Below, piece by piece: positions 17,853 to 27,379 of a stretch of 64,000 nucleotides of DNA. A program made the translations under genes and the position numbers. How positions within the stretch are numbered: the first letter of the stretch is position 1; every line of letters begins with the position of its first letter. The notes under the pieces were generated by a model. It ran no database searches. It had not been told where the DNA came from and worked only from the letters and a program-made list of their open reading frames with translations. This stretch comes from Moraxella ovis (lineage in GTDB: Bacteria > Pseudomonadota > Gammaproteobacteria > Pseudomonadales > Moraxellaceae): the NCBI RefSeq assembly GCF_900453105.1, contig NZ_UGPW01000001.1, positions 1,426,001-1,490,000 on the forward strand, given 5' to 3'.

Positions 17853-18578
17853 ATGACGGACAACATACACACACCAAAAAATACCCCTAACGACAACCCA
17901 AAACCGCAAAATCAACGCAGTTATAGTAAGTCAGCCCAAAAGGATGCGGGCGTCATTTCTGGCAGCTTTGTGAACGTGCTTTTGGTATTTTTAGAATCTG
18001 CCATCACGCTCATGCTGCGTTTTAATCCAAAGCTGCGTCAACTGGCCTACCCGCTCGCCCAAGAAAGCGTGGTGGTAAGTATTCGCACCTATCTGCCACA
18101 CATTCAGATTTTTGCAACATTCAGCCACCACGGCGTATTGCTTGATCAAGAATTACCCGCTGATAAGCCGGTTGCTGACATCATGGTCAATGCTTACAGC
18201 TTTCAGATTGTCAGCACACTAACCAATCACAGCTTCGAAGCGGTTGAGAAGCTTCAGATTCGCGGCACTGCCGAACAAGTGGCTGATTTTAAGGCATTCT
18301 TGGTCCAGCTGGGTGTGGGTGGTGTGATTGATCAATTCCTACGCAAAGTCAAAAAAACCGAAAACAAGCCAACCCCTGAAGAACGCGCTGAGAAATTAAG
18401 CGAATTAAAGGCTAAGCTGTCCGAACAATCACTTCAAATCGATGGACTAACAACCCAAAACGCACGCCTAAACACACAGCTTGCCGAGGCTAAGACTAAA
18501 CAAAAAAGTACCTTTACAGGCTTTATTATTGCTTCTTTGGTTGCGATTGCGTCCTTGGTATCACACTTCTTTATTTAA
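17853..18578 (+). CDS. Unrecognised membrane-anchored protein with possible SCP2/UbiJ-like region
   Basis: The 241-residue protein has a polar N-terminus rich in Asn and Pro (residues 1-32). A mixed domain (about 45-170) follows. In its later half, FEAVEKLQIRGTAEQVADF and LVQLGVGGVIDQFL resemble the end of SCP2/UbiJ domains. Residues 175-220 form a Lys/Glu-rich coiled coil (PEERAEKLSELKAKLSEQ). The last 20 residues form a single membrane segment ending at the stop codon. UbiJ also combines an SCP2 domain with a coiled coil, but the C-terminal anchor is unusual. I treat this as a hypothetical protein. It has its own terminator and precedes iscR. Confidence 0.6.
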   Translation: MTDNIHTPKNTPNDNPKPQNQRSYSKSAQKDAGVISGSFVNVLLVFLESAITLMLRFNPKLRQLAYPLAQESVVVSIRTYLPHIQIFATFSHHGVLLDQELPADKPVADIMVNAYSFQIVSTLTNHSFEAVEKLQIRGTAEQVADFKAFLVQLGVGGVIDQFLRKVKKTENKPTPEERAEKLSELKAKLSEQSLQIDGLTTQNARLNTQLAEAKTKQKSTFTGFIIASLVAIASLVSHFFI

Positions 18579-18612
18579 AATTATTAAAGATTAAATGTTA
18601 TTTTATATCAAT

Positions 18613-18643
18613 AAAAGCAAGGTTTATGGGCCTTGCTTTTGTT
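18613..18643 (+). terminator. Intrinsic terminator before the isc operon
   Basis: AAAAGCAAGG pairs with CCTTGCTTTT across an 8-nt loop, followed by GTTT. Confidence 0.88.
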
Positions 18644-18745
18644 TATAAACGATTGATTTAAATCAATAAATTCTAATATTTGCGATGATTGGTTTTATCA
18701 AATCTATCTTTTAATAAAAATAACAGCAAAGTTCAATAAATAATC

Positions 18746-18774
18746 TTGACCTATTTACTAGGAATTATTATAAT
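18746..18774 (+). promoter_or_regulatory. isc operon promoter overlapping a probable IscR type 1 site
   Basis: TTGACC (18746-18751) and TATAAT (18769-18774) have an exact 17-nt spacer. The spacer and -35 read TTGACCTATTTACTAGG, similar in layout to the type 1 IscR site that overlaps the E. coli iscR promoter. [2Fe-2S]-IscR binding there would repress the operon. The promoter is clear; the operator call is by resemblance. Confidence 0.75.
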
Positions 18775-18833
18775 GAGCCTAAATTAATTCACCGATGTTC
18801 GAATCAGAACTAGGCATTTTTGGGTATTTTCTT

Positions 18834-19346
18834 ATGCGCTTAACCACTCGCGGCAGATATGCAGTCACCGCCCTGCTTGATTTGGCGGTACAAGAGAATC
18901 GCCATCAAGGTGCGGTCTCACTCTCCGACATCGCAAAACGCCAATCCATCTCAATCTCTTATCTTGAGCAACTATTTTCTAAACTTCGTAAAAAAGGCCT
19001 CGTAAATAGCACACGCGGCGCATCAGGTGGCTACCACCTAGCCAAGCCATTAGATGAGATTGATATCATGAGCATTATTACAGCAGTCGATGAGAGTGTC
19101 AATGCCATGCAATGCGGCGGTAAAGGCGACTGCCAAGATGGCGCGATGTGTCTGACGCATGATTTATGGCATAATCTGTCTGCACATATCGAAGCATATC
19201 TTAGCAATGTCACACTTGATGAGCTTCTTAATTCCAATAACAGACAAAGCATCGCCGAACGCCAAGAGTACAAAGCTCTAAGCAATAAAGGCGATAGAAA
19301 AGATCACATTAATACCATTAACTTACTTGGGGTAAATCCAGCATGA
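18834..19346 (+). CDS. iscR: Fe-S cluster-sensing Rrf2-family regulator IscR
   Basis: The 170-residue protein starts with [18 protein letters not shown], the normal IscR start. An in-frame upstream extension to 18795 lies too close to the promoter to be credible. The winged helix covers about residues 1-85 ([20 protein letters not shown]). The [2Fe-2S] ligands are C92, C98 and C104 in [20 protein letters not shown]. IscR represses the isc operon when holo and controls other genes when apo. Its stop overlaps the iscS start (ATGA), so translation is coupled. It ends slightly longer than E. coli IscR. Confidence 0.96.
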   Translation: MRLTTRGRYAVTALLDLAVQENRHQGAVSLSDIAKRQSISISYLEQLFSKLRKKGLVNSTRGASGGYHLAKPLDEIDIMSIITAVDESVNAMQCGGKGDCQDGAMCLTHDLWHNLSAHIEAYLSNVTLDELLNSNNRQSIAERQEYKALSNKGDRKDHINTINLLGVNPA

Positions 19347-20566
19347 GCCAGAATTCCTTAATTTATCTAGATTACGCAGCCACCACACCCGTCGCGAAGG
19401 AAGTCGCCGACAAGATGGTTCAATACATGACTTTCGATGGCATCTTTGGCAACCCTGCCAGCCGCTCACATGGCTTTGGCTGGCAAGCAGAAGAAGCAGT
19501 TGAAAATGCTCGCCTTCAAATCGCCGAAACCGTTGGCGCTGACCCACGCGAGATCGTGTTTACCAGTGGTGCGACCGAATCAGACAACCTAGCCCTAAAA
19601 GGCGTGGCGCACTTTTATCACACTAAAGGCAAGCACATCATCACAAGCCAAATCGAGCACAAGGCAATTCTTGATACCTGCCGTCAGCTTGAACAAGAAG
19701 GTTTTGAGATTACTTATCTAACCCCTCAAGAAAGCACAGGCATCATCACGCCAGAGCAGGTAGCTGATGCGATTCGTGAAGACACCATTTTGGTGAGCTT
19801 GATGGCAGTAAACAACGAGCTTGGCACTGTGACAGACATTAAAGCCATCGGCGAGATCACTCGCGTCAAAGGCATTATTTTCCATGTGGATGCCGCTCAA
19901 GCGGTTGGTAAAATCAAAATCAACCTTGAAGAGCTAAAAGTTGACCTAATGAGCTTCAGCGGTCACAAGATCTACGGTCCTAAAGGTATCGGCGCGCTAT
20001 ACGTTGGACGTAAGCCACGCGTTCGCCTAAAAGCAGAGCAACACGGCGGCGGTCACGAACGTGGCATGCGCTCAGGCACACTGGCTACCCATCAGATCGT
20101 TGGTATGGGCGAAGCTTTTGCTCTATCAGTACAGCGTTTTGATGAAGATCATGCACACATCTCTCGTCTGCGTGACAAGCTATGGAACGGCCTACAAGGC
20201 ATCGAAGAGATCTACCTTAACGGCAGCTTTGAACACGGCATCCCCAACATCCTAAACGTGAGCTTCAACTTCATCGAAGGCGAAAGCTTGATGATGTCGC
20301 TAAAAGACCTAGCGGTATCTTCTGGTTCGGCTTGTACTTCAGCGACGCTTGAGCCATCTTATGTGCTGCGTGCGATTGGTCGCCCTGACGAATTGGCTCA
20401 CTCATCAATTCGCTTTAGTATCGGTCGCTATACCACTGACGAAGACATCGATCGGGTTCTAGCGCAGATCAAAGACGCTGTTGAAAAGCTTCGCGACCTA
20501 TCTCCGCTATGGGACATGTTCAAAGATGGCGTTGACTTTAGCAAAGTTGAATGGCAAGAGCATTAA
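19343..20566 (+). CDS. iscS: Cysteine desulfurase IscS
   Basis: The 407-residue PLP enzyme releases sulfur from cysteine as a persulfide for IscU and other acceptors. Visible features are the YLDYAATTP start, the PLP lysine in [12 protein letters not shown] (near residue 206), and the catalytic loop Cys in [15 protein letters not shown] (near 328). The C-terminus is the usual conserved WQEH-type end that contacts IscU. It overlaps iscR by 4 nt. The usual second acceptor, ThiI, is a pseudogene in this window, so IscS here probably does not feed s4U synthesis. Confidence 0.97.
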   Translation: MSQNSLIYLDYAATTPVAKEVADKMVQYMTFDGIFGNPASRSHGFGWQAEEAVENARLQIAETVGADPREIVFTSGATESDNLALKGVAHFYHTKGKHIITSQIEHKAILDTCRQLEQEGFEITYLTPQESTGIITPEQVADAIREDTILVSLMAVNNELGTVTDIKAIGEITRVKGIIFHVDAAQAVGKIKINLEELKVDLMSFSGHKIYGPKGIGALYVGRKPRVRLKAEQHGGGHERGMRSGTLATHQIVGMGEAFALSVQRFDEDHAHISRLRDKLWNGLQGIEEIYLNGSFEHGIPNILNVSFNFIEGESLMMSLKDLAVSSGSACTSATLEPSYVLRAIGRPDELAHSSIRFSIGRYTTDEDIDRVLAQIKDAVEKLRDLSPLWDMFKDGVDFSKVEWQEH

Positions 20567-20606
20567 TTTTTTAAATCACAAAATCCCTAAAATTGAATAG
20601 GCAATC

Positions 20607-20651
20607 GGCTTGATAATCCAATGATCGACAGCATTAAAAGAGTATCAAGCC
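20607..20651 (+). repeat. 9-bp inverted repeat with 27-nt loop between iscS and iscU
   Basis: GGCTTGATA (20607-20615) and TATCAAGCC (20643-20651) form a perfect stem in the 107-nt iscS-iscU gap. No T-run follows, so it is not a standard terminator. It may affect mRNA processing or stability. Confidence 0.6.
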
Positions 20652-20673
20652 TAACCCAAAATAGGAAAATATC

Positions 20674-21057
20674 ATGGCATATTCAGATAAAGTTATCGAC
20701 CATTACGAAAACCCACGTAACGTAGGCAACCTAGACAAAAACTCAAAAAATGTCGGTACTGGCATGGTGGGCGCACCTGCTTGTGGTGACGTGATGCGCC
20801 TACAAATCCAAGTTGGCGATGATGGCATCATCCAAGACGCCAAATTTAAAACCTACGGCTGTGGCTCAGCGATTGCCTCTAGCTCACTGGTTACCGAATG
20901 GCTAAAAGGCAAAACGCTAGACCAAGCTGCTGCGATTAAGAACAAAGACATCGCTGAAGAGCTTGCCCTACCACCGGTAAAAGTTCACTGCTCAGTATTG
21001 GCAGAAGACGCCATCAAGGCAGCGATTGAAGATTATCAAGCCAAAGCACACGCTTAA
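20674..21057 (+). CDS. iscU: Fe-S cluster assembly scaffold IscU
   Basis: The 127-residue protein is full length. The three cluster ligands are C37 (GAPACGD), C63 (TYGCGSA) and C106 (VHCSVLA). The LPPVK motif at about 99-103, recognised by HscA, is intact. The conserved N-terminal [18 protein letters not shown] is present. IscU receives sulfur from IscS and iron to build [2Fe-2S] clusters, then hands them on with HscB/HscA help. Ribosome site AGGAAAA precedes the ATG. Confidence 0.98.
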   Translation: MAYSDKVIDHYENPRNVGNLDKNSKNVGTGMVGAPACGDVMRLQIQVGDDGIIQDAKFKTYGCGSAIASSSLVTEWLKGKTLDQAAAIKNKDIAEELALPPVKVHCSVLAEDAIKAAIEDYQAKAHA

Positions 21058-21082
21058 TTTTGTAGTACATAGGAGACAAGTT

Positions 21083-21403
21083 ATGATCACACTAACCGAA
21101 CGAGCTGCCAAACACGTTAAAGACTTTCTAGATAGCCGTGGTAGCGGAGAAGGGATTCGTGTGGGCGTGCGAACGGCAGGCTGTTCAGGACTTGCCTATG
21201 TGCTAGAATTTGTCGATGCGCCAAATGACACTGATGAACGTTTTGAGAGTGATGGCGTGAGCGTGTTTGTCGATCCTAAGAGCTTAGTTTATCTGAACGG
21301 CTTACAGATGGATTACGTCACCGAAGGTCTTAACTCTGGCTTTAAATTCACCAACCCCAATCAGACAGGCGAATGCGGCTGCGGTGAATCCTTTACAGTG
21401 TGA
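21083..21403 (+). CDS. iscA: A-type Fe-S carrier IscA
   Basis: The 106-residue protein is an A-type carrier with the three conserved cysteines C34 ([10 protein letters not shown]) and C98/C100 (GECGCGESF). It carries clusters from IscU to apo-targets. The start at 21083 is set by the ribosome site AGGAG 8 nt upstream and by the family's [12 protein letters not shown] start. A longer frame from 21026 would overlap the end of iscU and is rejected. Confidence 0.97.
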   Translation: MITLTERAAKHVKDFLDSRGSGEGIRVGVRTAGCSGLAYVLEFVDAPNDTDERFESDGVSVFVDPKSLVYLNGLQMDYVTEGLNSGFKFTNPNQTGECGCGESFTV

Positions 21404-21412
21404 TGGTGCGAC

Positions 21413-21934
21413 ATGACGAGTCATAATAATTTCTTCGCACTGTTTGATTTACCTGTGGTATTTGATATTGATAAAGATGCACTAAAAAAATCTTTGTTAG
21501 CCTTACAGAAAATTCATCATCCCGATCAAGCTCAAAGCGCGCCCACACAAATAGCATCGCTCATCAACCATGCCTATGACAGCTTATATCATGATGATAA
21601 ACGAGCAGCTCACTTGCTTGAGCTGGCTGGTGTACAGTGCGATTTGAATGCATCGATCAATGATTGGGATTTTTTGGATGAGATGATGGAATTTCGTATG
21701 GCGCTAGACGGTCTAGATAGCCAAGACGAACTGACCGAGCTTCTTCGCGCCATTAATAACCAAAAATCAGGCTACAACATCGCTTTCAACAACAGCTATC
21801 AAGCCAAAGATTGGCAAAATGCTGAAGTTAACGCCCAAAAAATACAATTTCTAGAAAAACTCGCCATCGATGTTCAGCATAAGCTTACCAACAGCCTAAG
21901 CACCAATGGCGATGATGACGATCTTTATGTATAG
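21413..21934 (+). CDS. hscB: Fe-S cluster co-chaperone HscB
   Basis: The 173-residue J-protein has an N-terminal J-domain with HPD at residues 36-38 (KIHHPDQA). The C-terminal three-helix domain holds the IscU-binding surface (WDFLDEMMEFRMALDGL). It brings IscU to HscA and stimulates its ATPase. It starts 9 nt after iscA. Its C-terminal tail (NGDDDDLYV) is acidic. Confidence 0.95.
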   Translation: MTSHNNFFALFDLPVVFDIDKDALKKSLLALQKIHHPDQAQSAPTQIASLINHAYDSLYHDDKRAAHLLELAGVQCDLNASINDWDFLDEMMEFRMALDGLDSQDELTELLRAINNQKSGYNIAFNNSYQAKDWQNAEVNAQKIQFLEKLAIDVQHKLTNSLSTNGDDDDLYV

Positions 21935-21958
21935 ATGATAACAGCTAACGATCGTCAT
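21915..21958 (+). repeat. 9-bp inverted repeat with 26-nt loop spanning the hscB stop codon
   Basis: ATGACGATC (21915-21923, inside the end of hscB) pairs with GATCGTCAT (21950-21958) in the hscB-hscA gap. Its arm and loop sizes are close to those of the iscS-iscU repeat. There is no T-run. Confidence 0.55.
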
Positions 21959-22047
21959 TTATGTTTTGATTAGATTAATTAAAATTAGAAGTCAGCCATT
22001 TATTTATTTGCGTAATTTTTCGCATTAGCCAGCTTTTAAGAGATACC

Positions 22048-23916
22048 ATGTCTTTATTGCAAATTAGCGAACCCAACCAATCCAAAAACCCCCACCAGCA
22101 TCGTTTTGCGCTTGGGATCGATTTGGGCACAACCCATTCCTTGATTGGCGTGGTGCGCTCTGGGCGTGCCGATGTCTTGAATTTTGGCGATACACCACTC
22201 ATGCCATCGGTCGTGTATTATGGTGGTCAGTCCGACCGCCCATTGATTGGTAAAGCCGCGCTGACTTATGCTGATGACACTAAGAACACCATCATCTCCG
22301 CCAAGAGATTCATGGGTCGCAGTAAGGCAGACATCAAGTTTTCACACCCTTATACTTTAGTTGGCGATAAGCATACTATGCCCGCCTTCGTAACCGCTCA
22401 AGGTGACAAATCTCCCGTTGAGACTTCGGCGCACATCCTGTCACACCTGAAGCGTCATGCTGAAGCTGCATTGCCGCCTGACAGTATCGCTGGTGCTGTC
22501 ATTACTGTACCTGCGTATTTCGATGAAGCGCAGCGCGCCGCCACCAAAGACGCTGCTACTGCTGCAGGCTTAACGGTGCTTAGACTATTAAACGAACCAA
22601 CGGCAGCTGCCATCGCTTACGGACTGGATAAGAATACTTCAGAAGGTATTTATCTTGTCTATGACTTGGGTGGTGGTACATTTGACGTGTCCATCTTGAG
22701 ATTATCAGATGGCGTGTTTGAAGTTCTGGCAACAGGTGGTAATAGCGCACTTGGTGGCGATGACATTGATCGCTTAATTGCCAACTATTTTATCAAAAGC
22801 GCAAATCTAAACCCTGCCGACATTGACAATGCAGAAAAGTCACGACTTGCCAAGCTTGCCAAACAATATAAGCAAGCCCTAAGCAGCAGCCATGCTGTGA
22901 TGATTGACATCACAGTATCAGGCACGCCTGTTCATACGATGTTCAATAGCGCAATGTTAGCCGACATCATCGAGCCTGTCACCAGACGCACTCTACAAAT
23001 CTGCCAACAAGTCTTACAAGATGCTAAAATCAACAAGGATGACGTTCGAGAAGTCGTGTTGGTCGGTGGTTCAACTCGCATGCCCATCATTCAGCAAGCA
23101 GTTCATCAATTTTTTGATAAAGAGCCGCTGTGCACACTAAATCCCGATGAGGTCGTAGCTCTAGGTGCGGCACGCGCTGCCGATCAGCTCATCAATAAGC
23201 GCGATGACAATTTACTACTGTTAGATGTGACGCCATTATCGCTTGGGCTTGAGACGATGGGCGGCCTAACTGAAGTCATCATCCCAAGAAACACGCCAAT
23301 ACCTGTTGCACGTCGTCAGGTGTTCACCACCCATCAAGATGGCCAGACTGGCATGGTCGTTCATGTCGTGCAAGGTGAGCGTGAAGCGGTGGCAGATTGT
23401 CGTACTTTGGCACGCTTTGAATTGCATGGTATTCCGCCGATGAAGGCTGGTCATGCACGCATCGAGGTGAGCTTTAATATTGATGCGAATGGCCAGCTTA
23501 CCGTATCCGCCCAAGAGACCACTACTGGCGCGCGCAGTCAGATTCAAGTCAGCCCAAGCTATGGATTAAGCCCTGAACAGCAAGAGCAACTTCTTCAAGC
23601 TGGCTTTTTGCATGCTAACGAAGACAAGCGTTTACGCGCACTTATCGAGACCAAAGTCGAAGCAGAACGCGAGCTCATCGCACTAGATTCAGCATTGAAT
23701 GAATTTGACAATTTATTATCCCAATCTGATAAGACAGCCCTGCTTGCCGCCATGCAGGCACTAAAAGATGCGATACAAGGCGACGACAAAAAATCCATCG
23801 ATGCAGCCAATACCAAGCTTAAACCATTAAGCGATCATTTTGCCTCGATCATCATGGATCAAAATGTCAAGTCCGCGTTAAAAGGCACAAGCACTGCCGA
23901 GTGGCACACGAACTAA
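22048..23916 (+). CDS. hscA: Hsp70-type chaperone HscA for Fe-S assembly
   Basis: The 622-residue protein is a specialised Hsp70. The ATPase domain includes GIDLGTTHSLIG, VITVPAYFDEAQR, LLNEPTAAAIAYGL, YDLGGGTFDVS and VVLVGGSTRMP. The substrate domain starts at about residue 390 (LLLDVTPLSLGLETMGG). HscA binds the LPPVK motif of IscU and drives cluster release. A 113-nt gap holding part of an inverted repeat separates it from hscB, wider than the other spacings in this operon. Confidence 0.97.
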   Translation: MSLLQISEPNQSKNPHQHRFALGIDLGTTHSLIGVVRSGRADVLNFGDTPLMPSVVYYGGQSDRPLIGKAALTYADDTKNTIISAKRFMGRSKADIKFSHPYTLVGDKHTMPAFVTAQGDKSPVETSAHILSHLKRHAEAALPPDSIAGAVITVPAYFDEAQRAATKDAATAAGLTVLRLLNEPTAAAIAYGLDKNTSEGIYLVYDLGGGTFDVSILRLSDGVFEVLATGGNSALGGDDIDRLIANYFIKSANLNPADIDNAEKSRLAKLAKQYKQALSSSHAVMIDITVSGTPVHTMFNSAMLADIIEPVTRRTLQICQQVLQDAKINKDDVREVVLVGGSTRMPIIQQAVHQFFDKEPLCTLNPDEVVALGAARAADQLINKRDDNLLLLDVTPLSLGLETMGGLTEVIIPRNTPIPVARRQVFTTHQDGQTGMVVHVVQGEREAVADCRTLARFELHGIPPMKAGHARIEVSFNIDANGQLTVSAQETTTGARSQIQVSPSYGLSPEQQEQLLQAGFLHANEDKRLRALIETKVEAERELIALDSALNEFDNLLSQSDKTALLAAMQALKDAIQGDDKKSIDAANTKLKPLSDHFASIIMDQNVKSALKGTSTAEWHTN

Positions 23917-23953
23917 GTATTTTAAATCAATCAGAGAAATAACGAGAAAGATC

Positions 23954-24292
23954 ATGGTAACCGTAACTGTCCTACCCCATCACGAAATCTGCCCTGAAGG
24001 CTCAACAGTAGAGCTAAATGAAGGTGAAAATCTATGCGAAGGCCTGCTTGAGCGTGGCATTAAGATTGAGCATGCTTGCGACATGTCAAAAGCATGTACT
24101 ACCTGCCACGTCGTCGTTCGTGAAGGTTTTGATAGCTTAGAAGAGATGGATGACATCGAAGGCGACCTTCTAGATCGCGCTTGGGGGTTAGAGCCTGATT
24201 CTAGATTGTCTTGTCAGTGTATCGTATCAAATGAGAATCTTACCATCGAAATTCCTAAATACACCCTAAACCACGCCAAAGAAAACCACTAA
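23954..24292 (+). CDS. fdx: Adrenodoxin-type [2Fe-2S] ferredoxin Fdx
   Basis: The 112-residue ferredoxin has cluster ligands C42, C48, C51 (HACDMSKACTTC) and C87 (SRLSCQC), as in E. coli isc ferredoxin. It supplies electrons to the IscS/IscU machinery. It is the last gene of the operon; the iscX gene that often follows in enterobacteria is absent. A bidirectional terminator follows at once. Confidence 0.97.
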   Translation: MVTVTVLPHHEICPEGSTVELNEGENLCEGLLERGIKIEHACDMSKACTTCHVVVREGFDSLEEMDDIEGDLLDRAWGLEPDSRLSCQCIVSNENLTIEIPKYTLNHAKENH

Positions 24293-24301
24293 TTTAATAT
24301 T

Positions 24302-24331
24302 AAAAACCCCAAGTAATCACCTGGGGTTTTT
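24302..24331. terminator. Bidirectional terminator between fdx and purN
   Basis: AAAAACCCCA pairs with TGGGGTTTTT (10 bp) between converging genes. Confidence 0.92.
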
Positions 24332-24336
24332 CTTAA

Positions 24337-24984
24337 TCATTCAAACCACAGTCGATATGGCAAAGCCAAATTATCAGAAATCACATCTTTATCTAATGAT
24401 AGAACATCTTTTGCGATCAACTCTAGCGTGAACGGCACCAGCTGATGCTCAAGCTTCTGCACGCGCAATCTTAGTGACTCTGGTAGTTCATTCTGCTTAA
24501 CCGCCAATACAGCCTGAGTCAATACCTGACCTGCGTCAAGCTCAGCTGTGACCACATGCACGCTGCATCCATGCAGTTTATCGCCAGATTGCAACACACG
24601 CTCATGTGTATTTAGCCCTTTATAATTAGGCAGGATCGATGGATGCAGATTAATCATGGCGCAAGGCACAGCAGAGATGAATTCCGCCGACAGCACACGC
24701 ATGAACCCAGCTAAAACGACCAAATCAGGCATCCACTCATTTAAGAGTTCTAGCGTATGCTTCTCGAAGGTCTTGATGCCCATTTTCTTGCCGTTAGGCA
24801 CATGCGAAAGCACCACCGTGCGAATGCCTGCATTATTGGCGCGTGTCACCGCATAGGCATCGGCGACATTACTAACCACACCAACAATCTCAATTGGCAG
24901 TCGCCCTGCCTGCATAGCATCAATCATCACTTGAAGATTAGAACCACTACCAGAAACCAACACGGCGATTTTTAATTTTTTCAT
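24337..24984 (-). CDS. purN: Phosphoribosylglycinamide formyltransferase PurN
   Basis: The 215-residue enzyme uses 10-formyl-THF to formylate GAR in purine synthesis. VLVSGSGSNLQ, VVLAGFMRVLS, the catalytic Asn/His in MINLHPSILPNYKG, and SVHVVTAELDAG are present. I chose the ATG at 24984 (MKKLKIAVLVSG) because it fits the family start. An in-frame ATG at 25014 would add 10 residues and lies right after a terminator hairpin. Neither has a clear ribosome site. It lies downstream of purM on the same strand. Confidence 0.93.
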   Translation of the reverse strand: MKKLKIAVLVSGSGSNLQVMIDAMQAGRLPIEIVGVVSNVADAYAVTRANNAGIRTVVLSHVPNGKKMGIKTFEKHTLELLNEWMPDLVVLAGFMRVLSAEFISAVPCAMINLHPSILPNYKGLNTHERVLQSGDKLHGCSVHVVTAELDAGQVLTQAVLAVKQNELPESLRLRVQKLEHQLVPFTLELIAKDVLSLDKDVISDNLALPYRLWFE

Positions 24985-25014
24985 AGATTTGCAATCAATC
25001 AAATTATCAGTCAT

Positions 25015-25047
25015 TTAAAAAATAAACCGTCAAAGTGACGGTTTATT
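25015..25047 (-). terminator. Strong hairpin terminator between purM and purN
   Basis: A perfect 12-bp stem, AATAAACCGTCA/TGACGGTTTATT, has a 3-nt loop and is followed on the minus strand by T4 (T6 with the stem end). It starts 7 nt after the purM stop codon. Confidence 0.9.
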
Positions 25048-25053
25048 AATGTC

Positions 25054-26097
25054 TTATTGGTAAATAACCGCATCCGTATCACGCGCAGCGATACCGCCAA
25101 TCACCCAAGAATCCTCGCCTTGATCTTTTAGGAAGCTTAGTGCAGCATCAGCATGCTCTTTTGGGATAACCAGAATAAATCCAACACCACAGTTGAAGGT
25201 GCGATACATCTCCAGCGTGTCGATGTTGCCGCCCTTTTGAAGCCATTGGAAGACCTCAGGCAGATTCCAGCTTGAAGTGTCGATTTGAGCTGCTAGGTTC
25301 TCAGGCAGTACACGTGGCAAGTTCTCAGTCAGGCCACCACCTGTGATGTGTGCCATGGCGTGGATATTGGCATTGCCCAGGTGCTTTTGAAGTGCATTAA
25401 CAGACTTAACATAGATGCGCGTTGGTTTCATCAGTGCATCCGCCAGCGACTCTTCACCAAGCTTCGCGGTAGCGACATCGGTGCCAGTTACCTTGATCAC
25501 CTTGCGCACCAAAGAATAGCCATTAGAATGCACACCACTAGAAGCAAGTGCAATCAGAACATCACCGTCTTGAACGTTCTTGCCAGTGATAACCTCTTCT
25601 TCTTCAACCACACCAACACAAAAGCCCGCCAAGTCATAATCTTCGTCTTGATACATGCCTGGCATCTCGGCAGTCTCACCACCAATCAATGCACAATTTG
25701 ACAATTTACAACCATCGCCAATGCCCTTGATGACAGCTTCTGCGGTATCAACATCCAATTTACCAGTAGCGTAGTAATCCAAGAAGAATAAAGGCTCAGC
25801 GCCACAGACCAACAGATCATTCGCACACATCGCCACCAAATCCTGACCGATGGTGTCATGGCGATTTAGGTCTAATGCCAACTTTAGCTTAGTGCCAACG
25901 CCGTCAGCACCCGACACCAACAAAGGCGATTTATAGCCCTGTGGGATACGGCAAAGCGCACCAAAACCGCCCAATCCGCCCAACACCTCAGGGCGAGAAG
26001 TTGCTTTAGCGACTGATTTGATACGCTGTACTAGCGCTTCGCCTGCGTCAATGTCTACGCCTGCATCTTTATAGCTAAGTGAAGTTTGCTCTGTCAT
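25054..26097 (-). CDS. purM: Phosphoribosylformylglycinamidine cyclo-ligase PurM
   Basis: The 347-residue AIR synthetase closes the imidazole ring in purine synthesis. The motifs [59 protein letters not shown] and [13 protein letters not shown] are present. The gene is divergent from the PerM-type transporter across a 184-nt AT-rich gap. It precedes purN but is separated from it by a strong hairpin terminator. Confidence 0.97.
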   Translation of the reverse strand: MTEQTSLSYKDAGVDIDAGEALVQRIKSVAKATSRPEVLGGLGGFGALCRIPQGYKSPLLVSGADGVGTKLKLALDLNRHDTIGQDLVAMCANDLLVCGAEPLFFLDYYATGKLDVDTAEAVIKGIGDGCKLSNCALIGGETAEMPGMYQDEDYDLAGFCVGVVEEEEVITGKNVQDGDVLIALASSGVHSNGYSLVRKVIKVTGTDVATAKLGEESLADALMKPTRIYVKSVNALQKHLGNANIHAMAHITGGGLTENLPRVLPENLAAQIDTSSWNLPEVFQWLQKGGNIDTLEMYRTFNCGVGFILVIPKEHADAALSFLKDQGEDSWVIGGIAARDTDAVIYQ

Positions 26098-26281
26098 GGC
26101 AATTGCAATCCTGTCAAAATCAAAATTGGTTAAAAACTTGTTAATTATACCAAAAATTTAACCCAAAAACTTACTAAAATCACCATTCGCTTTAAATTGT
26201 ATAATTTTTTTGAAATTGGTGTATATTTATGCAAATTTTTTATTTATCATATAGCCATTATCATCATTTACACCATTTTTT

Positions 26282-27379
26282 ATGAACCAATATCACATTG
26301 ATCCATTTTTTCGCCGCTTATTTATTACAGTTGGGCTGTGTTTATTTCTCTACCTGCTGTATCTGATGCGGATTGTCATCATGCCTTTTGCTGCGGCGTT
26401 TATTTTGGCGTATTTTTTGAATCCGCTGGTGGCGATTTTTGATCGGTTTTTACCCAGAGGTTTGGCGATTGTTGCGGTTTATCTGATTATTACCTTACTC
26501 ATCTCGGCGCTATTAGTGTGGCTACTTCCCATGCTTTGGGTGCAGCTACAATTGGCTTGGGAATCGTTGCCCGAGTTATTAAAATGGTATAATGACGTGG
26601 CGCGGCCTTGGCTGGGTCAATTCACCAAAAACAATCTGCTGAAGCTTGACTTAGACATAATCTCTAACGAGCTGACGACATACATTCAAACCAATTATCA
26701 GGTCTCTGATGCTCAGACATTCATCAAGCGCGTACTTACCTCAGGAATGACCGCTGCCAACAGCATCGGTTTGATTGTCATGATTCCGATTTTGACTTTT
26801 TATTTTTTGTTGAATTGGCGCGGACGTCTTAGAACTTGGCAAAACGCCCTACCACGCGACCAAGTTAACACAATAAGCCTAATCGCCAAAGATTGCGATG
26901 CAGCGCTGATGAACTTCATCAAAGGTCAATTCATGGTGATGATTCTATTAGGTGTGATCTACGCCGTTCAACTTCAGCTCATCGGGTTAAAACTTGGGCT
27001 GATCATCGGCATCAGCGCTGGCATCGCAAGCTTTGTGCCTTATCTGGGCTTCGCGGTTGGTATCATTGCAGCACTTGTGGCGGGGTTTTTTCAGTTCGGA
27101 TTTGATTGGAAATACATGCTGCTGATCATCGGTGCTTTTGGCGTAGGTCAGGTGATGGAAGGCTACGTGCTACAGCCTTTATTGTTGGGTGACAAGATTG
27201 GATTGTCTGCGCTGTGGGTGATTTTTGCGGTATTGGCAGGTGCGGCGCTACTTGGGTTCATGGGTATGTTGATCGCCCTGCCTGTCTCAGCGGTGATCAA
27301 TGTGCTGTTTCGCCATGCTTATGCCGCCTACCTTAGAAGCGATTGGTATCTGGGGTATAAGCAGCTAAAATTATGGTAG
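26282..27379 (+). CDS. AI-2E/PerM family transporter
   Basis: The 365-residue protein has about eight membrane segments and the AI-2E family layout. It has an N-terminal pair of helices (LFITVGLCLFLYLLYLM, PFAAAFILAYFLNPLVAIFD), a long periplasmic loop (about 95-150) and a C-terminal helical bundle with GLIIGISAGIASFVPYLG. The family includes PerM and TqsA, with varied or unknown substrates. Its place upstream of hda and divergent from purM is the conserved purM-perM-hda neighbourhood, which favours the PerM branch. The substrate is unknown. Confidence 0.88.
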   Translation: MNQYHIDPFFRRLFITVGLCLFLYLLYLMRIVIMPFAAAFILAYFLNPLVAIFDRFLPRGLAIVAVYLIITLLISALLVWLLPMLWVQLQLAWESLPELLKWYNDVARPWLGQFTKNNLLKLDLDIISNELTTYIQTNYQVSDAQTFIKRVLTSGMTAANSIGLIVMIPILTFYFLLNWRGRLRTWQNALPRDQVNTISLIAKDCDAALMNFIKGQFMVMILLGVIYAVQLQLIGLKLGLIIGISAGIASFVPYLGFAVGIIAALVAGFFQFGFDWKYMLLIIGAFGVGQVMEGYVLQPLLLGDKIGLSALWVIFAVLAGAALLGFMGMLIALPVSAVINVLFRHAYAAYLRSDWYLGYKQLKLW

